A program made the position numbers and the translations under genes. A stretch of 58,851 nucleotides of DNA from Clostridiales bacterium (GTDB lineage: Bacteria > Bacillota_A > Clostridia > Saccharofermentanales > Saccharofermentanaceae): positions 1 to 58,851 of the forward strand of contig JAILHZ010000046.1 in the NCBI GenBank assembly GCA_024695545.1, read 5' to 3'. Positions 27,258-36,346 of the stretch are shown one piece after another. Every line of letters begins with the position of its first letter. The first letter of the stretch is position 1. The notes below the pieces were generated by a model. It searched no databases. It was not told the origin of the DNA and saw only the letters and a list, made by a program, of their open reading frames with translations.

Positions 27258-28210
27258 CCCCGCAGGATCCGAGTGGTATTGTCCTGGTAGATAAACCGGC
27301 GGGGATCACCTCGTTCTCGGTCGTATCCCGTATACGAAAAATATTCCATACGAAGAAAGCCGGCCATGCCGGAACGCTCGATCCCTTTGCCACGGGGCTT
27401 CTTACCGTGGCGGTGGGTAAGTCGACGCGCGTCCTCCGTTATATGGAGAATGACGATAAGAAGTACCAGGCCGTAATGGTGCTCGGAAAGATCACATCCA
27501 CTGGCGACATCGAGGGTGAAACCATCGGCGGGAAGATGCCGACGGAAGAAGAGTTTTCTGAACTTTCAGCAAATGATTATAAGAAAATAAGAGATGCCGT
27601 AATGTCCATGACCGGTGAGATCACGCAGATCCCGTCCGTTTACTCGGCCATCAAGATCAACGGCCGTCCAGCGTATGACTACGCGAGAAAAGGCCAGGAA
27701 GTCGAGATCCCGCCCCGTAAAGTCACGATCTTCGATATAGAGATCGGTGAGATTTATGTAGAGGACGGCATGATCCACGTAGAGATGACCGTACACTGCA
27801 GTAAGGGCACATATATCCGAACGCTCTGTGCAGATATCGGAAATAAGCTTGGTACCGGTGCGTACTGCGAGTCACTCCGCCGACTTGCGTGCGGTTCTTT
27901 CCCGATTGAAAAAGCACTCACCCTCGAAGAGATCGAGGAAAGATACAGCTCGGGCGACAGTGCTTTTGTCGTAGAAGAAGCAGAAGCGATGGCAGGACTT
28001 CCGAAGATTATGGTCACGGAGAAGGAGTGTCGCGATCTTCGAAACGGCAAAAAACTTGATTTCTCGGTATTTAAGGATAGAATGGAAGCCGTAGATGCGA
28101 AGCCGGAAACACGGTTTCTTGCGATCTATGAGGGGAGTCCCGTTGCCGTTATCTATGCAGAAGATTCCGGTGAGGGGAAAGTGATCCGCGAAGAAAGGGT
28201 ATTCGCGTAA
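27254..28210 (+). CDS. truB: tRNA pseudouridine-55 synthase
   Basis: Makes pseudouridine 55 in the T-loop of tRNAs. GHAGTLDPFATGLLTVAVG holds the catalytic Asp. KKYQAVMVLGK, QIPSVYSAIKINGRPAYDYAR and VHCSKGTYIRTLCADIG complete the family signatures. Length is 318, normal for Bacillota. The start ATGA overlaps the nrnA stop. Two AAAAGCAC-type words occur within 60 bases of each other, in opposite orientation, at 27910 and 27960. Confidence 0.95.
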   Translation: MTPQDPSGIVLVDKPAGITSFSVVSRIRKIFHTKKAGHAGTLDPFATGLLTVAVGKSTRVLRYMENDDKKYQAVMVLGKITSTGDIEGETIGGKMPTEEEFSELSANDYKKIRDAVMSMTGEITQIPSVYSAIKINGRPAYDYARKGQEVEIPPRKVTIFDIEIGEIYVEDGMIHVEMTVHCSKGTYIRTLCADIGNKLGTGAYCESLRRLACGSFPIEKALTLEEIEERYSSGDSAFVVEEAEAMAGLPKIMVTEKECRDLRNGKKLDFSVFKDRMEAVDAKPETRFLAIYEGSPVAVIYAEDSGEGKVIREERVFA

Positions 28211-28213
28211 GAT

Positions 28214-29200
28214 ATGAACGTTTGGAACTGCATCATCAATAAGGACGGCAAGCTGATCTCCACGCCTTCGAGCGCGACAGAGGTCACCGCTTCGCGCGCG
28301 GTAGCTCTCGGGTACTTTGACGGTGTGCATATGGGACACCAGAAGATCTTCTCGACGATGCTTGAACAGGCAAAAGAAAAGAATATCCGTGCGGCAGTGC
28401 AGACGTTTGAGAACCCTCCGTCCTCTAAATCCCAGAATAACCTGATCACTACATATCCGGAGAGGTGCCGCCTTGTGTCGCACATGGGGATCGACGATCT
28501 CTTCGCACTGCCTTTTAACGATAAAGTCAAGGGGATGAGCCCCGAGACCTTCATGGAAGTGTGCCTGAAGGGATGGATGGGTGCCCGCGTGATCGTCGTC
28601 GGAAGAGACTACCGTTTCGGACGTGACCGCGCCGGCGATGTGAAGATGCTTCAGAACTGGGGCGATAAGAACGGCATTACCGTCATCGCCGTGGACCCGA
28701 TCAACTATGAGGGAAGAAGGATCTCGAGCAGCTGGGTAAGAGAGCTCATCGCATCCGGCGATGTCGATATGGCCGAGAAACTTCTTGACCACCCGGTTGC
28801 GTTCTCGGGGATCGTCGAGAAGGGACAGCAGCTCGGAAGAAAACTCGGATTCCCGACAGCGAATATCCGTATTCCCGAGCAGAAGATCATCCCGAAATTC
28901 GGTGTGTACGCTTCTGCCTACCTTTACGAGGGAAAGATCCATCCGGGCCTTACGAACATCGGAATGCGTCCGACCGTCAATGACAGTGATAATTCGCCGC
29001 TGACGGAGACAGTGCTTCTCGACGGCCACTACCAGCTTTACGGCACACACGGGACGGTCATGCTCCTGAAGTTTATCCGTCCGGAGATGAAGTTCGGATC
29101 GGTCGATGAACTGAAAGAACAGATGCAGAAGGATCAGGAAGCCGTCGGTGACTACCACAAAAACCGCAGAAATGTCGTTCGGTTCGACGGGTATATCTGA
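28214..29200 (+). CDS. ribF: bifunctional riboflavin kinase / FAD synthetase
   Basis: Converts riboflavin to FMN and FAD. The N-terminal FAD synthetase domain has ALGYFDGVHMGHQKIF (nucleotidyltransferase HxGH-type motif) and RDYRFGRDRAGDVKML. The C-terminal riboflavin kinase domain has GRKLGFPTANI, KFGVYAS and TNIGMRPTV. It is 328 residues, slightly longer than usual (about 310) through a short N-terminal extension. It starts 3 bases after truB and is the last gene of the rimP operon. The gap after it carries the lgt promoter. Confidence 0.94.
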   Translation: MNVWNCIINKDGKLISTPSSATEVTASRAVALGYFDGVHMGHQKIFSTMLEQAKEKNIRAAVQTFENPPSSKSQNNLITTYPERCRLVSHMGIDDLFALPFNDKVKGMSPETFMEVCLKGWMGARVIVVGRDYRFGRDRAGDVKMLQNWGDKNGITVIAVDPINYEGRRISSSWVRELIASGDVDMAEKLLDHPVAFSGIVEKGQQLGRKLGFPTANIRIPEQKIIPKFGVYASAYLYEGKIHPGLTNIGMRPTVNDSDNSPLTETVLLDGHYQLYGTHGTVMLLKFIRPEMKFGSVDELKEQMQKDQEAVGDYHKNRRNVVRFDGYI

Positions 29201-29230
29201 CAGAGAAATATGACGAATATATGATAATAG

Positions 29231-29259
29231 TTCGATTTCACGGATATCTGTGATATTAT
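29231..29259 (+). promoter_or_regulatory. lgt promoter
   Basis: TTCGAT (29231-29236), a 17-base spacer and TATTAT (29254-29259), within the AT-rich gap after ribF. Confidence 0.55.
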
Positions 29260-29299
29260 ATTGCGTGAGCAAGAAAGAAGAGAGAAATGAGGGCTTAAG

Positions 29300-30448
29300 A
29301 TGCAGCATATAATTGCACTGGAAAAACACTTTGTGTCCTTCCCCGGTCTCGGCTGGAAGTTTAGTTTTAACAGTATCGCTTTTGAATTATGGGGGATCCA
29401 GTTCTACTGGTATGGTATCTTGATCGCGGCCGCCGTTGCGCTTTGCCTGATCCTGGGTATGAAACAGTGTAGAAAGAACGGTCTGACACCGGATCTGGTG
29501 ACGGACTACTGTCTGCTTTGCTTCCCGCTGGCATTCTTAGGTGCCCGTCTCTACTATGTCTTCTGTGAGTGGAAGTACTACCACGTCAAGGGCGACATCG
29601 TCGCGACACTCAAGGGCGTATTTGATGTCCGTCAGGGCGGTCTCGCTATCTACGGCGGTGTCCTCGGCGCGGCTTTCGCCATCTTCCTTATGAGTAAGCT
29701 CCGCAAGATCCCGGTGGCTACCGTTATGGACTTTGCGATCGTTTATATTCCTCTCGGCCAGTGCATCGGCCGCTGGGGCAACTTCTTCAACCAGGAAGCT
29801 TTCGGTACCAACACCGACCTTCCGTGGGGCATGTACAGCACATCTATCGGACGTTATCTGAGCATTCACTGCCCGGAACTTGATTCCAACAAGCCGGTAC
29901 ATCCGACATTCCTTTATGAGTCGCTCGGTACCCTGATCATCTTCATTCTTCTTCTGGTCATCAGAAAGAAGAGCAAGAAGCCGTGGACCACGACTGCATG
30001 CTACTGTGTTTTCTACGGAATCGTCCGATTCCTCATCGAGGGACTTCGCACAGACTCCCTCTATATCTCCGGCACGAACCTGCGTACATCCCAGGTGTTG
30101 TCTCTGGTCCTGATCGTTATCGGTCTGCTGGTCATCTCCCTCGGCCGTATCTACGACTGGGAGAAGAAGCCGGTTCCGGAGAAGTTCATCAAGGCTGACG
30201 AGCAGATGCGCCGTGATGCTGCCCGCAAAAAGGAGCAGAAGTACAAGGACTTCGAGGCTGACGAGGATATCGAAGACCGCGTAGAGCGTCTGTCGAAGTC
30301 TTCCTTTACTGTAGAGGATGAAGAGGAGTCCGACGATTCGGATGACGATGCATCTTCCGATGAGCAGTCCGATTCTGAAGCTGACGATTCTTCAGAAGAA
30401 TCTTCCGATGCTGAAAGCACTGACGGCGATCAGGAAGTAGAGAAGTAA
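29300..30448 (+). CDS. lgt: prolipoprotein diacylglyceryl transferase with acidic C-terminal tail
   Basis: Membrane enzyme that transfers diacylglycerol to the lipobox Cys of prolipoproteins, such as the protein at 12905. It has seven hydrophobic segments. Signatures are FYWYGILIA, FLGARLYYVFCEW, RQGGLAIYGGVLGA and the Lgt motif GRWGNFFNQEAFG with its essential Arg. The catalytic domain ends near residue 290. It is followed by a hydrophilic tail of about 90 residues, first Lys/Arg/Glu-rich, then almost all Glu/Asp/Ser (DEEESDDSDDDASSDEQ ...), which most Lgt proteins lack. ATG 29300 follows GAGGGCTTAAG, a weak ribosome binding site. rodA follows 9 bases later. Confidence 0.95.
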   Translation: MQHIIALEKHFVSFPGLGWKFSFNSIAFELWGIQFYWYGILIAAAVALCLILGMKQCRKNGLTPDLVTDYCLLCFPLAFLGARLYYVFCEWKYYHVKGDIVATLKGVFDVRQGGLAIYGGVLGAAFAIFLMSKLRKIPVATVMDFAIVYIPLGQCIGRWGNFFNQEAFGTNTDLPWGMYSTSIGRYLSIHCPELDSNKPVHPTFLYESLGTLIIFILLLVIRKKSKKPWTTTACYCVFYGIVRFLIEGLRTDSLYISGTNLRTSQVLSLVLIVIGLLVISLGRIYDWEKKPVPEKFIKADEQMRRDAARKKEQKYKDFEADEDIEDRVERLSKSSFTVEDEEESDDSDDDASSDEQSDSEADDSSEESSDAESTDGDQEVEK

Positions 30449-30457
30449 GAGGCCTTA

Positions 30458-31588
30458 ATGAATCAGGGCAAGTCGGGTATTGAATTTCTCAAGAATAATT
30501 CGCTGCGAACAGTGGATTTCTGGCTGATTATTCCGATCCTGTCCATTACCACTATCGGCCTTTATGTCCTGAATCTGGTTCTTTCCCAGGGTTATGACGG
30601 ATATCCGACGATCTTCTATAAGCAGGTGATCGCGGCGGTTATCGGTGTGATGATCGCATTTGTTATCTGTCTTCTGGATACCCAGTTCATGAAATTTATC
30701 GGGTGGGTCCTTTATGGTGTCTCGCTCATGCTTCTGGTGTGGGTTATTATCGACGGATTTACGCTCGAGAGTACATGGGGCGCCGACTCATGGATGAAAC
30801 TCCCTGTATTAGGTACATTCCAGCCATCCGAGATGACGAAGATCGGCCTGGTCATCGTGTCTTCCTACGTACTGGAAGATATGGCCGCTAAGACGATCTC
30901 CATGATCCGCGGATGGGTCTATCTGGGTATCATCTATGGTATCCCGCTCCTGATGATCTTGAAGCAGCCGGACTTCGGTACCGCGATGGTTATCGTTGTT
31001 TCCTTTGCCTGCATGCTTTTCATCTGGAATATGAAGTACAGATACTTCCTTCTGGCGATCTCCGGACTGATCGTCGGTGTTATCCCGATCGTGTGGAACT
31101 TCTATCTTGCACCGTATCAGAAGAAGCGTATCCTGTCTCTCGTATTCGAGGGATCCGACCCGGTATCCGAGTATAACCTCGTCCAGTCCAAGGCGGCTGT
31201 GGCATCAGGAGGCCTTACGGGAAACCACACCGGTATTCTCGTAAAAGTGCCTGTAAAAGAATCCGACTTCATATATTCGGCGGTATCAGAACGAATGGGC
31301 TTTATCGGTACGACGGCGATCGTAGTGCTGGCGTTCTTCTTCCTGGTCCGCTGCCTCTATGTAGCTTCCAAGTCTTCACGGAAAGCATATTCGTACATTA
31401 TTGTCGGTCTGACTGCTTCCTATGCCGTCCATTTCATCGAGAACATGGGCATGTGTGTAGGCCTTCTTCCGATCACGGGTATCCCGCTGCCGTTCGTCAG
31501 CATGGGCGGTACCGCCATGATGGTTAACTTTATCTCTCTGGGGTTCATATTGAATATTTCGATGGACCGTAAATCGTCATCAGGATAA
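30458..31588 (+). CDS. rodA: SEDS-family peptidoglycan glycosyltransferase RodA
   Basis: Polytopic membrane glycosyltransferase (about ten helices, 376 residues) that polymerises lipid II for cell elongation together with a class B PBP. Signatures are FQPSEMTKIGLVI, LLMILKQPDFGTAMV (with the conserved Asp region), SKAAVASGGLTGNHTG, DFIYSAVSERMGFIG and GIPLPFVSMGGTAMM. I call it RodA rather than FtsW because of its place beside lgt and because the window has a second SEDS gene within the murF-murG interval. The start ATG 30458 follows AGAGGCCTTA. A strong terminator follows. Confidence 0.85.
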   Translation: MNQGKSGIEFLKNNSLRTVDFWLIIPILSITTIGLYVLNLVLSQGYDGYPTIFYKQVIAAVIGVMIAFVICLLDTQFMKFIGWVLYGVSLMLLVWVIIDGFTLESTWGADSWMKLPVLGTFQPSEMTKIGLVIVSSYVLEDMAAKTISMIRGWVYLGIIYGIPLLMILKQPDFGTAMVIVVSFACMLFIWNMKYRYFLLAISGLIVGVIPIVWNFYLAPYQKKRILSLVFEGSDPVSEYNLVQSKAAVASGGLTGNHTGILVKVPVKESDFIYSAVSERMGFIGTTAIVVLAFFFLVRCLYVASKSSRKAYSYIIVGLTASYAVHFIENMGMCVGLLPITGIPLPFVSMGGTAMMVNFISLGFILNISMDRKSSSG

Positions 31589-31620
31589 TTCTGTCTGTTA
31601 CAAATTGAATACGCATAGAA

Positions 31621-31655
31621 AAACGCTCGATTTTTCGAAAATCGAGCGTTTGTTC
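31621..31655 (+). terminator. rho-independent terminator after rodA
   Basis: AACGCTCGATTTT (31622-31634), loop TCG, AAAATCGAGCGTT (31638-31650), followed by TGTTCGTCTTTTG. The stem is a perfect 13 pairs, with A residues before and T residues after, so it may act in both directions. Confidence 0.85.
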
Positions 31656-31707
31656 GTCTTTTGTCCGAAAATGTGCTATTTTTCAAGGTTTCTTGTTTGA
31701 AACAGTA

Positions 31708-31736
31708 TTGAAATGTAAACGTTATTTTAATACAAT
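31708..31736 (+). promoter_or_regulatory. promoter of the mraZ division and cell-wall cluster
   Basis: TTGAAA (31708-31713), a 17-base spacer and TACAAT (31731-31736). Confidence 0.7.
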
Positions 31737-31748
31737 TACACCATAAAA

Positions 31749-31796
31749 GTGGTGGAAAGTGGTGTGAATGTTCAGTACATGTGTTGAATTGTGGTG
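31749..31796 (+). promoter_or_regulatory. MraZ-box repeats in the mraZ leader
   Basis: GTGGTG occurs at 31749-31754, 31759-31764 (exactly 10 bases later) and 31791-31796. Ten-base-spaced GTG-type repeats just after the promoter are the known binding pattern of MraZ, which represses its own cluster. The third copy lies just before the ribosome binding site. Confidence 0.7.
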
Positions 31797-31824
31797 AATT
31801 TCAGGCCGAAAAGAAGGAGAGAGC

Positions 31825-32259
31825 ATGGCTCTATTCGTCAACAAAATGGATGCAAAAGGCAGGATCTTCATTCCGGCAAAACTCCGGGATCAGATCGGCT
31901 CGCCCATGTTTGTGACTTTGAACCAGGATAAAGGCTATCTCAGCATCTACGGCAATGACCACTTTCAGGGCATCGTTGAGCAGTTCAGCAAGATCCCGAT
32001 GACCAACCCGAAGATCCGTCACGCAAGACGTCAGATCATCGGTGAAGCCCTCGAATGCGAGCTGGACAGCCAGGGCCGTATCTCCGTCAGTTCCGAGCTC
32101 TGGAACCGCATCGGTGCCGTTCCTTCGGATGAGATCTGTATCTATCAGATCGAGAAGGATTCACTCGAACTGTGCACGAAGAAGTTCTACGATGCACAGA
32201 ACGAGGAAGTTGAACAGGAGAGTATCGATCTGGATGGCTACGAGATCACAGGATTGTAA
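31825..32259 (+). CDS. mraZ: transcriptional regulator MraZ
   Basis: AbrB-like (SpoVT/AbrB fold) DNA-binding protein of 144 residues, repeated twice in tandem: KMDAKGRIFIPAKLRDQIG in the first half and ELDSQGRISVSSELWNRIG in the second, each with the DxKGRI/DxQGRI motif. It forms a ring that binds spaced repeats upstream of its gene. The ATG follows AAGGAGAG. First gene of the dcw cluster, with the repeats at 31749-31796 in its leader. Its end overlaps the rsmH start by 26 bases. Confidence 0.95.
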   Translation: MALFVNKMDAKGRIFIPAKLRDQIGSPMFVTLNQDKGYLSIYGNDHFQGIVEQFSKIPMTNPKIRHARRQIIGEALECELDSQGRISVSSELWNRIGAVPSDEICIYQIEKDSLELCTKKFYDAQNEEVEQESIDLDGYEITGL

Positions 32260-33217
32260 TTTCCATCACATTCCGGTTCTTTTCGAGGAATGTATGGAGG
32301 GTCTGGCCATTAAGGCGGACGGAATCTATGTGGACTGCACGGCCGGCGGCGGCGGACATAGCGCCGGCATCGTGGAAAGACTCGGGGATCAGGGGCGCCT
32401 GATCTCACTGGACAAAGACGATGAAGCACTCAGTGCCTGTGCGAAAAGAAGACAGGAAATGGGTGCTGAGGATAAATGGGCGCTCGTAAAGACCGATTTT
32501 TCAAGGATCGGGGAAGTACTTAAAGAGATGAACATTGAAAAGGTAGACGGGGTACTTGCCGATCTCGGCATATCGTCTCATCAGATCGACACCGACGAAC
32601 GCGGTTTTTCCTATATGAAGGACGGCCCGCTGGACATGCGTATGAACCAGCAACAGGCGCTCTCCGCGGAGGTCGTGGTCAATGAGTATCCGGAAGCTGA
32701 TCTGGCAAGGATCTTCCGTGAATACGGTGAGGAGAGATACGCAGGCAGGATCGCAGCAGCTATCGTGAGACGAAGAGGCGAATCGCCGATCCGGACCACG
32801 ACAGACCTGGCGGAGCTGATCCGCAGCGCGATGCCCCATGCCGCGAGAAAAGAGGACCAGCATCCGGCGAGACGGTGCTTTCAGGCGATCCGTATCGAGG
32901 TCAATCACGAGCTTGACTCGGTATCGGGACTTCTGGAGACAGTACCCGCCCTGCTGAATGCACATGGCCGGTTTGCGGTGATCTCCTTCCACTCGCTGGA
33001 AGACCGCCTGGTGAAGGAAGCCTTCCGCAAGCTGGAGAACCCGTGCACATGCCCGAGAGAGTTCCCGGTGTGTGTATGCGGTAAAAAGCCGATGGGAAAA
33101 AGTGTCCATAGCAAGCCCATCGTCGCTTCGAAAAAAGAAGCTATGGAAAATAAACGCTCCGGATGCGCGAAGCTGAGAGTATTCGAAAGGAATGAAGAGG
33201 TATGGCTCAGGCAGTAA
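32234..33217 (+). CDS. rsmH: 16S rRNA (cytosine-1402-N4)-methyltransferase
   Basis: SAM-dependent methyltransferase of C1402 in 16S rRNA (old name mraW). Signatures are FHHIPVLFEECMEG at the start, GIYVDCTAGGGGHSAGI (SAM-binding loop), VDGVLADLGISSHQID, ARRCFQAIRIEVNHEL and AVISFHSLEDRLVKEAFR. ATG 32234 gives 327 residues and a 10-residue lead before the conserved part. Frame-open sequence further upstream lies fully inside mraZ and is not coding. GGAG at 32217-32220 is the likely ribosome binding site, so translation is coupled to the end of mraZ. It overlaps the next gene by 16 bases. Confidence 0.93.
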   Translation: MATRSQDCNFHHIPVLFEECMEGLAIKADGIYVDCTAGGGGHSAGIVERLGDQGRLISLDKDDEALSACAKRRQEMGAEDKWALVKTDFSRIGEVLKEMNIEKVDGVLADLGISSHQIDTDERGFSYMKDGPLDMRMNQQQALSAEVVVNEYPEADLARIFREYGEERYAGRIAAAIVRRRGESPIRTTTDLAELIRSAMPHAARKEDQHPARRCFQAIRIEVNHELDSVSGLLETVPALLNAHGRFAVISFHSLEDRLVKEAFRKLENPCTCPREFPVCVCGKKPMGKSVHSKPIVASKKEAMENKRSGCAKLRVFERNEEVWLRQ

Positions 33218-33849
33218 AGCTGAATAAAAAAGAGACTGTTGATGCACTGTTGAAACATACAGGGTCAGATTATTCTATCGGCCTGAACTTCCTTGCATTC
33301 GACGATGGTGAGGCTGAGCAGTACATGAGCGCACTTGAAGAATCCGGCGTAATTAAGAAAGAGTCCCGCGAGGAGAGAAGAAAGAAGCTCCGCGCACAGA
33401 ATAACCGTGCCGTCGAAGTTGCCTACGGCAATTACCGCAAAAAGACAATTTCCATGACTTGGAAGCGCTTCCGCGACTTTATTTTGTTCGCTCTGGCGGT
33501 AGCGTTCGTTACCGCGCTGTTCGGACTTTTGGTATATAATGAAGCACAGATCGCTTCGATGAATTTTGCGAATAATAGTAAAGAACGCCAGATCAACAAA
33601 ATGCGCCAGGAAACAAGCCAGTTGAAGGAGACTCTCTTCGTCAACGCGGACTTGGAAGTTGTCAAGAAGACAGCCCTCATGCATCTGGGTATGGTAGAGC
33701 CGAATGATAAGCAGATCGTGAATGTTGCGGTCCCGCAGAAGGACCACATGACCACGAGCCGTTCCTATAATTCTGTCGGACTGACGGATGATATCGTTGA
33801 GGAGGCCAAGCGCAGTCTGGCGGATTATTATTCCCAAGAGGATCAATAA
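33202..33849 (+). CDS. ftsL: FtsL-like division protein
   Basis: A 215-residue bitopic membrane protein in the place of ftsL. It has a basic cytoplasmic region of about 90 residues, one transmembrane helix (FILFALAVAFVTALFGLLVY, about 93-112), and an extracytoplasmic coiled coil (ERQINKMRQETSQLKETLFV) with the FtsL-type end LEVVKKTALMHLGMVEP. FtsL joins FtsQ/DivIB and FtsB/DivIC to activate septal synthesis. The cytoplasmic part is longer than in most FtsL proteins. The assignment rests on position and architecture, since FtsL sequences diverge strongly. ATG 33202 follows AATGAAGAGGT. Confidence 0.8.
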   Translation: MAQAVKLNKKETVDALLKHTGSDYSIGLNFLAFDDGEAEQYMSALEESGVIKKESREERRKKLRAQNNRAVEVAYGNYRKKTISMTWKRFRDFILFALAVAFVTALFGLLVYNEAQIASMNFANNSKERQINKMRQETSQLKETLFVNADLEVVKKTALMHLGMVEPNDKQIVNVAVPQKDHMTTSRSYNSVGLTDDIVEEAKRSLADYYSQEDQ

Positions 33850-33879
33850 TGTTCGGGCGGGAAAGGAACGGGGACAGGT

Positions 33880-36333
33880 ATGTCTTCAGTAGAACGTAAG
33901 GATACTATGCAGGTTATGGACGAGACCGGGACGGCCCGTTTCCGCATCGGCGGAAGGATCGTTCTGGTTACTGTCTTTCTTGCCCTTACCGCTTTCATGG
34001 GTTACCTGATCAAGGTCCAGTACGGGATCCAGCATGACCACTATGATGAATATTCTTTTAAGGCATCCCAGATGCACTGGCAGCGCATCAAGGATGTGCC
34101 TTCCCGCGGTGATATCGTCGACCGTAACGGCAATATTCTTGCAAGTACGACCTATGAGTACACTATCGGTATTACCCCTTCCGATGTCCTTAAATCCCAG
34201 GATGGCAGAAAAGATGCGCTGACACCGGAACAGATTGCGGAGGCTTTCACGACGATCATCGGAGTGGATCAGGCAAAGATGAACGAGTGGCTCGGCCAGA
34301 CCGATAAAGCCTATATCCAGGTCATGAAGAAGGTCAACTATGAGCAGAAGAATGAACTCCAGGCTTATCTGACAGAACACCATATCGGAGGCGTCAAGAT
34401 CGACTCTGTGCCGAAGAGATACTATAACTACGGCTCTCTCGGTTCGCAGGTCATCGGATTTGCCGACCAGAACGATAACTCCCTGATCGGCCAGTACGGC
34501 ATCGAGGCCTATTACAACTCCTACCTGACAGGTACGGAGGGCTATACCTATGCCGAGGTCGATAACTATAACCAGAGCGCACTTCCGTACTCGGCACCGA
34601 CGAGCATCGAGGCCAGAGACGGATACAACGTCCAGCTGACGCTCGATATGAATATCCAGAGGATCGCCGAGAATGCCTGCCGTGACGCATATAACGAGTA
34701 TAAGCCGCGTGAGGGTGTAACCTGTATCGTCATGGACCCTTATACCGGCGAACTCCTCGCGATGGTCTCCATGCCGGACTTTGACCTGAATACTCCGCGT
34801 GAAAAGCCCTATGGTCTTTCCCAGGAGGAATGGGACAAGATGTCCGAGGAAGAGCAGGCGAACTACCTGATGAGTCAGGCGTGGAGAAACCGCTGTATCT
34901 CTGATACTTATGAGCCGGGTTCCACCATGAAGTCCGTGACCACTGCAATTGCTTTTGAAGAAGGACTGACCTACGAGGATGAGCCGTTCAACGATGCGCC
35001 GATCCAGATTACCGAAGTCGACACGATCAGCTGCTGGCGTGAAAAGACCGAAGGAAACCACGGAGATGAGACGCTGAGGGAAGCCTTTGAGCGTTCCTGT
35101 AACCCGATCTTCGTAAAGCTTGCCAGACGTGTCGGTATCGATAAGTACTATGACTATATCCACAACTGCGGATTCTACGATGTTACCGGTGTTGATCTTC
35201 CTGCGGAAGGTAAGGGCATCTTCCACGCCAAGCCGACGGAGGTCGACCTTGCGACACTTTCCTTCGGTGAGTCTTCGACGGTTACACCTCTTCAGCTGAT
35301 CTCCGTATATTCTTCCCTGATCAACGGCGGATCCCTGATGCGGCCGCACATCGCTTCCCGTATCGTAGATAACAGTGGAAATATCATCAAGGAATTTGAG
35401 CCGGAGAAAGTAAGAACACTCTTCTCCGAGAAGTCCGCGGCCCGTGTCCGCGCACTCCTCGAGGACGTAGTTACCGAGGGTACAGGTTCTGCGGGTTATG
35501 TGCCGGGCTACTATGTTGCAGGTAAGACGTCCACATCGACCATCGATGTCGGTGATGAAGCCGGTATGCACGTTCTTTCCTTCGGCTGCTTCGCACCGTC
35601 CTACGATCCGAAGATCGCCGTGCTCGTCGTTATCAACAAGCCGGAAGATAAGGAAGTCGGTTCCTCTGCAGCGGCGAAGGTATCTGCCCGCATCGTAGAA
35701 GAGACACTCGAATATATGGGCGTCGACAGAAAGCTCAACAAAGAAGAATATGAACGTATGAAGATCCTCTACCACGTACCGGATGTTACCGGAAAGACCT
35801 TCCTTCAGGCGAAGAAGATCCTTCAGGAAGAAGGTTTTGAGGTTCTCGACGGTTCCGGCACCATGGATCTTGATACAGTCGTCGGAACGATGTATTACGG
35901 CGGCGAGGAAACGGTATATAAGGATACGGTGATCGTACTGTATCCGGGAGAAGTCTCTGAAAGTGAAATGACGAAGACACCGATCCCCGACTTTACGGGA
36001 ATGAATATTATCGAAGCCAGAAAGATGGCCAAGCAATATGGTCTGAATCTTGTCATTGAGGGCGATGTGCAGGGCCGCGTGGTGGAACAGGATCCGCCAA
36101 ACTCGATACGAAGCGCACTCACACCGACGCCGACACCGACACCTCCACCTGATCCGGACGGAGCGGATCCGGATGCGACAGCTCCTCCCGACGAGACCGG
36201 CGGGGATGATCCGGAGGGGAAACCCACCGGCGGGGATGCTGACAACACGGAGAACGATACCACCGAAGAGACGACACCACCGCCGCCGACGGAGCTTCCG
36301 TATGGTGCGATGGTCAAGGTGAAGATGGAGTAA
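33880..36333 (+). CDS. class B penicillin-binding protein with PASTA domains (FtsI/SpoVD-like)
   Basis: Septal transpeptidase that cross-links peptidoglycan outside the membrane; 817 residues. The order is: N-terminal membrane anchor (IVLVTVFLALTAFMGYLI); PBP dimerisation domain (about 65-235); transpeptidase with STMK at 348-351 (nucleophile Ser348) and SCN at 406-408; then KTS at 549-551 where KTG is usual; PASTA 1 at about 634-690; and a second PASTA from about 698. The second PASTA is interrupted at about 747-805 by a Pro/Thr/Asp/Gly-rich stretch before its last strand (AMVKVKME). PBP genes at this place serve division (FtsI/PBP2B) or spore cortex (SpoVD). The PASTA domains fit either, so I give no symbol. 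ATG 33880 follows GGAACGGGGACAGG. Confidence 0.92.
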   Translation: MSSVERKDTMQVMDETGTARFRIGGRIVLVTVFLALTAFMGYLIKVQYGIQHDHYDEYSFKASQMHWQRIKDVPSRGDIVDRNGNILASTTYEYTIGITPSDVLKSQDGRKDALTPEQIAEAFTTIIGVDQAKMNEWLGQTDKAYIQVMKKVNYEQKNELQAYLTEHHIGGVKIDSVPKRYYNYGSLGSQVIGFADQNDNSLIGQYGIEAYYNSYLTGTEGYTYAEVDNYNQSALPYSAPTSIEARDGYNVQLTLDMNIQRIAENACRDAYNEYKPREGVTCIVMDPYTGELLAMVSMPDFDLNTPREKPYGLSQEEWDKMSEEEQANYLMSQAWRNRCISDTYEPGSTMKSVTTAIAFEEGLTYEDEPFNDAPIQITEVDTISCWREKTEGNHGDETLREAFERSCNPIFVKLARRVGIDKYYDYIHNCGFYDVTGVDLPAEGKGIFHAKPTEVDLATLSFGESSTVTPLQLISVYSSLINGGSLMRPHIASRIVDNSGNIIKEFEPEKVRTLFSEKSAARVRALLEDVVTEGTGSAGYVPGYYVAGKTSTSTIDVGDEAGMHVLSFGCFAPSYDPKIAVLVVINKPEDKEVGSSAAAKVSARIVEETLEYMGVDRKLNKEEYERMKILYHVPDVTGKTFLQAKKILQEEGFEVLDGSGTMDLDTVVGTMYYGGEETVYKDTVIVLYPGEVSESEMTKTPIPDFTGMNIIEARKMAKQYGLNLVIEGDVQGRVVEQDPPNSIRSALTPTPTPTPPPDPDGADPDATAPPDETGGDDPEGKPTGGDADNTENDTTEETTPPPPTELPYGAMVKVKME

Positions 36334-36346
36334 AGGGTGACAGAAT

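Noticed and set aside
32042..32233. Open frame extending rsmH upstream by 64 residues
   Set aside because: It lies inside mraZ in another frame and has an Arg/Ser-rich shadow composition.
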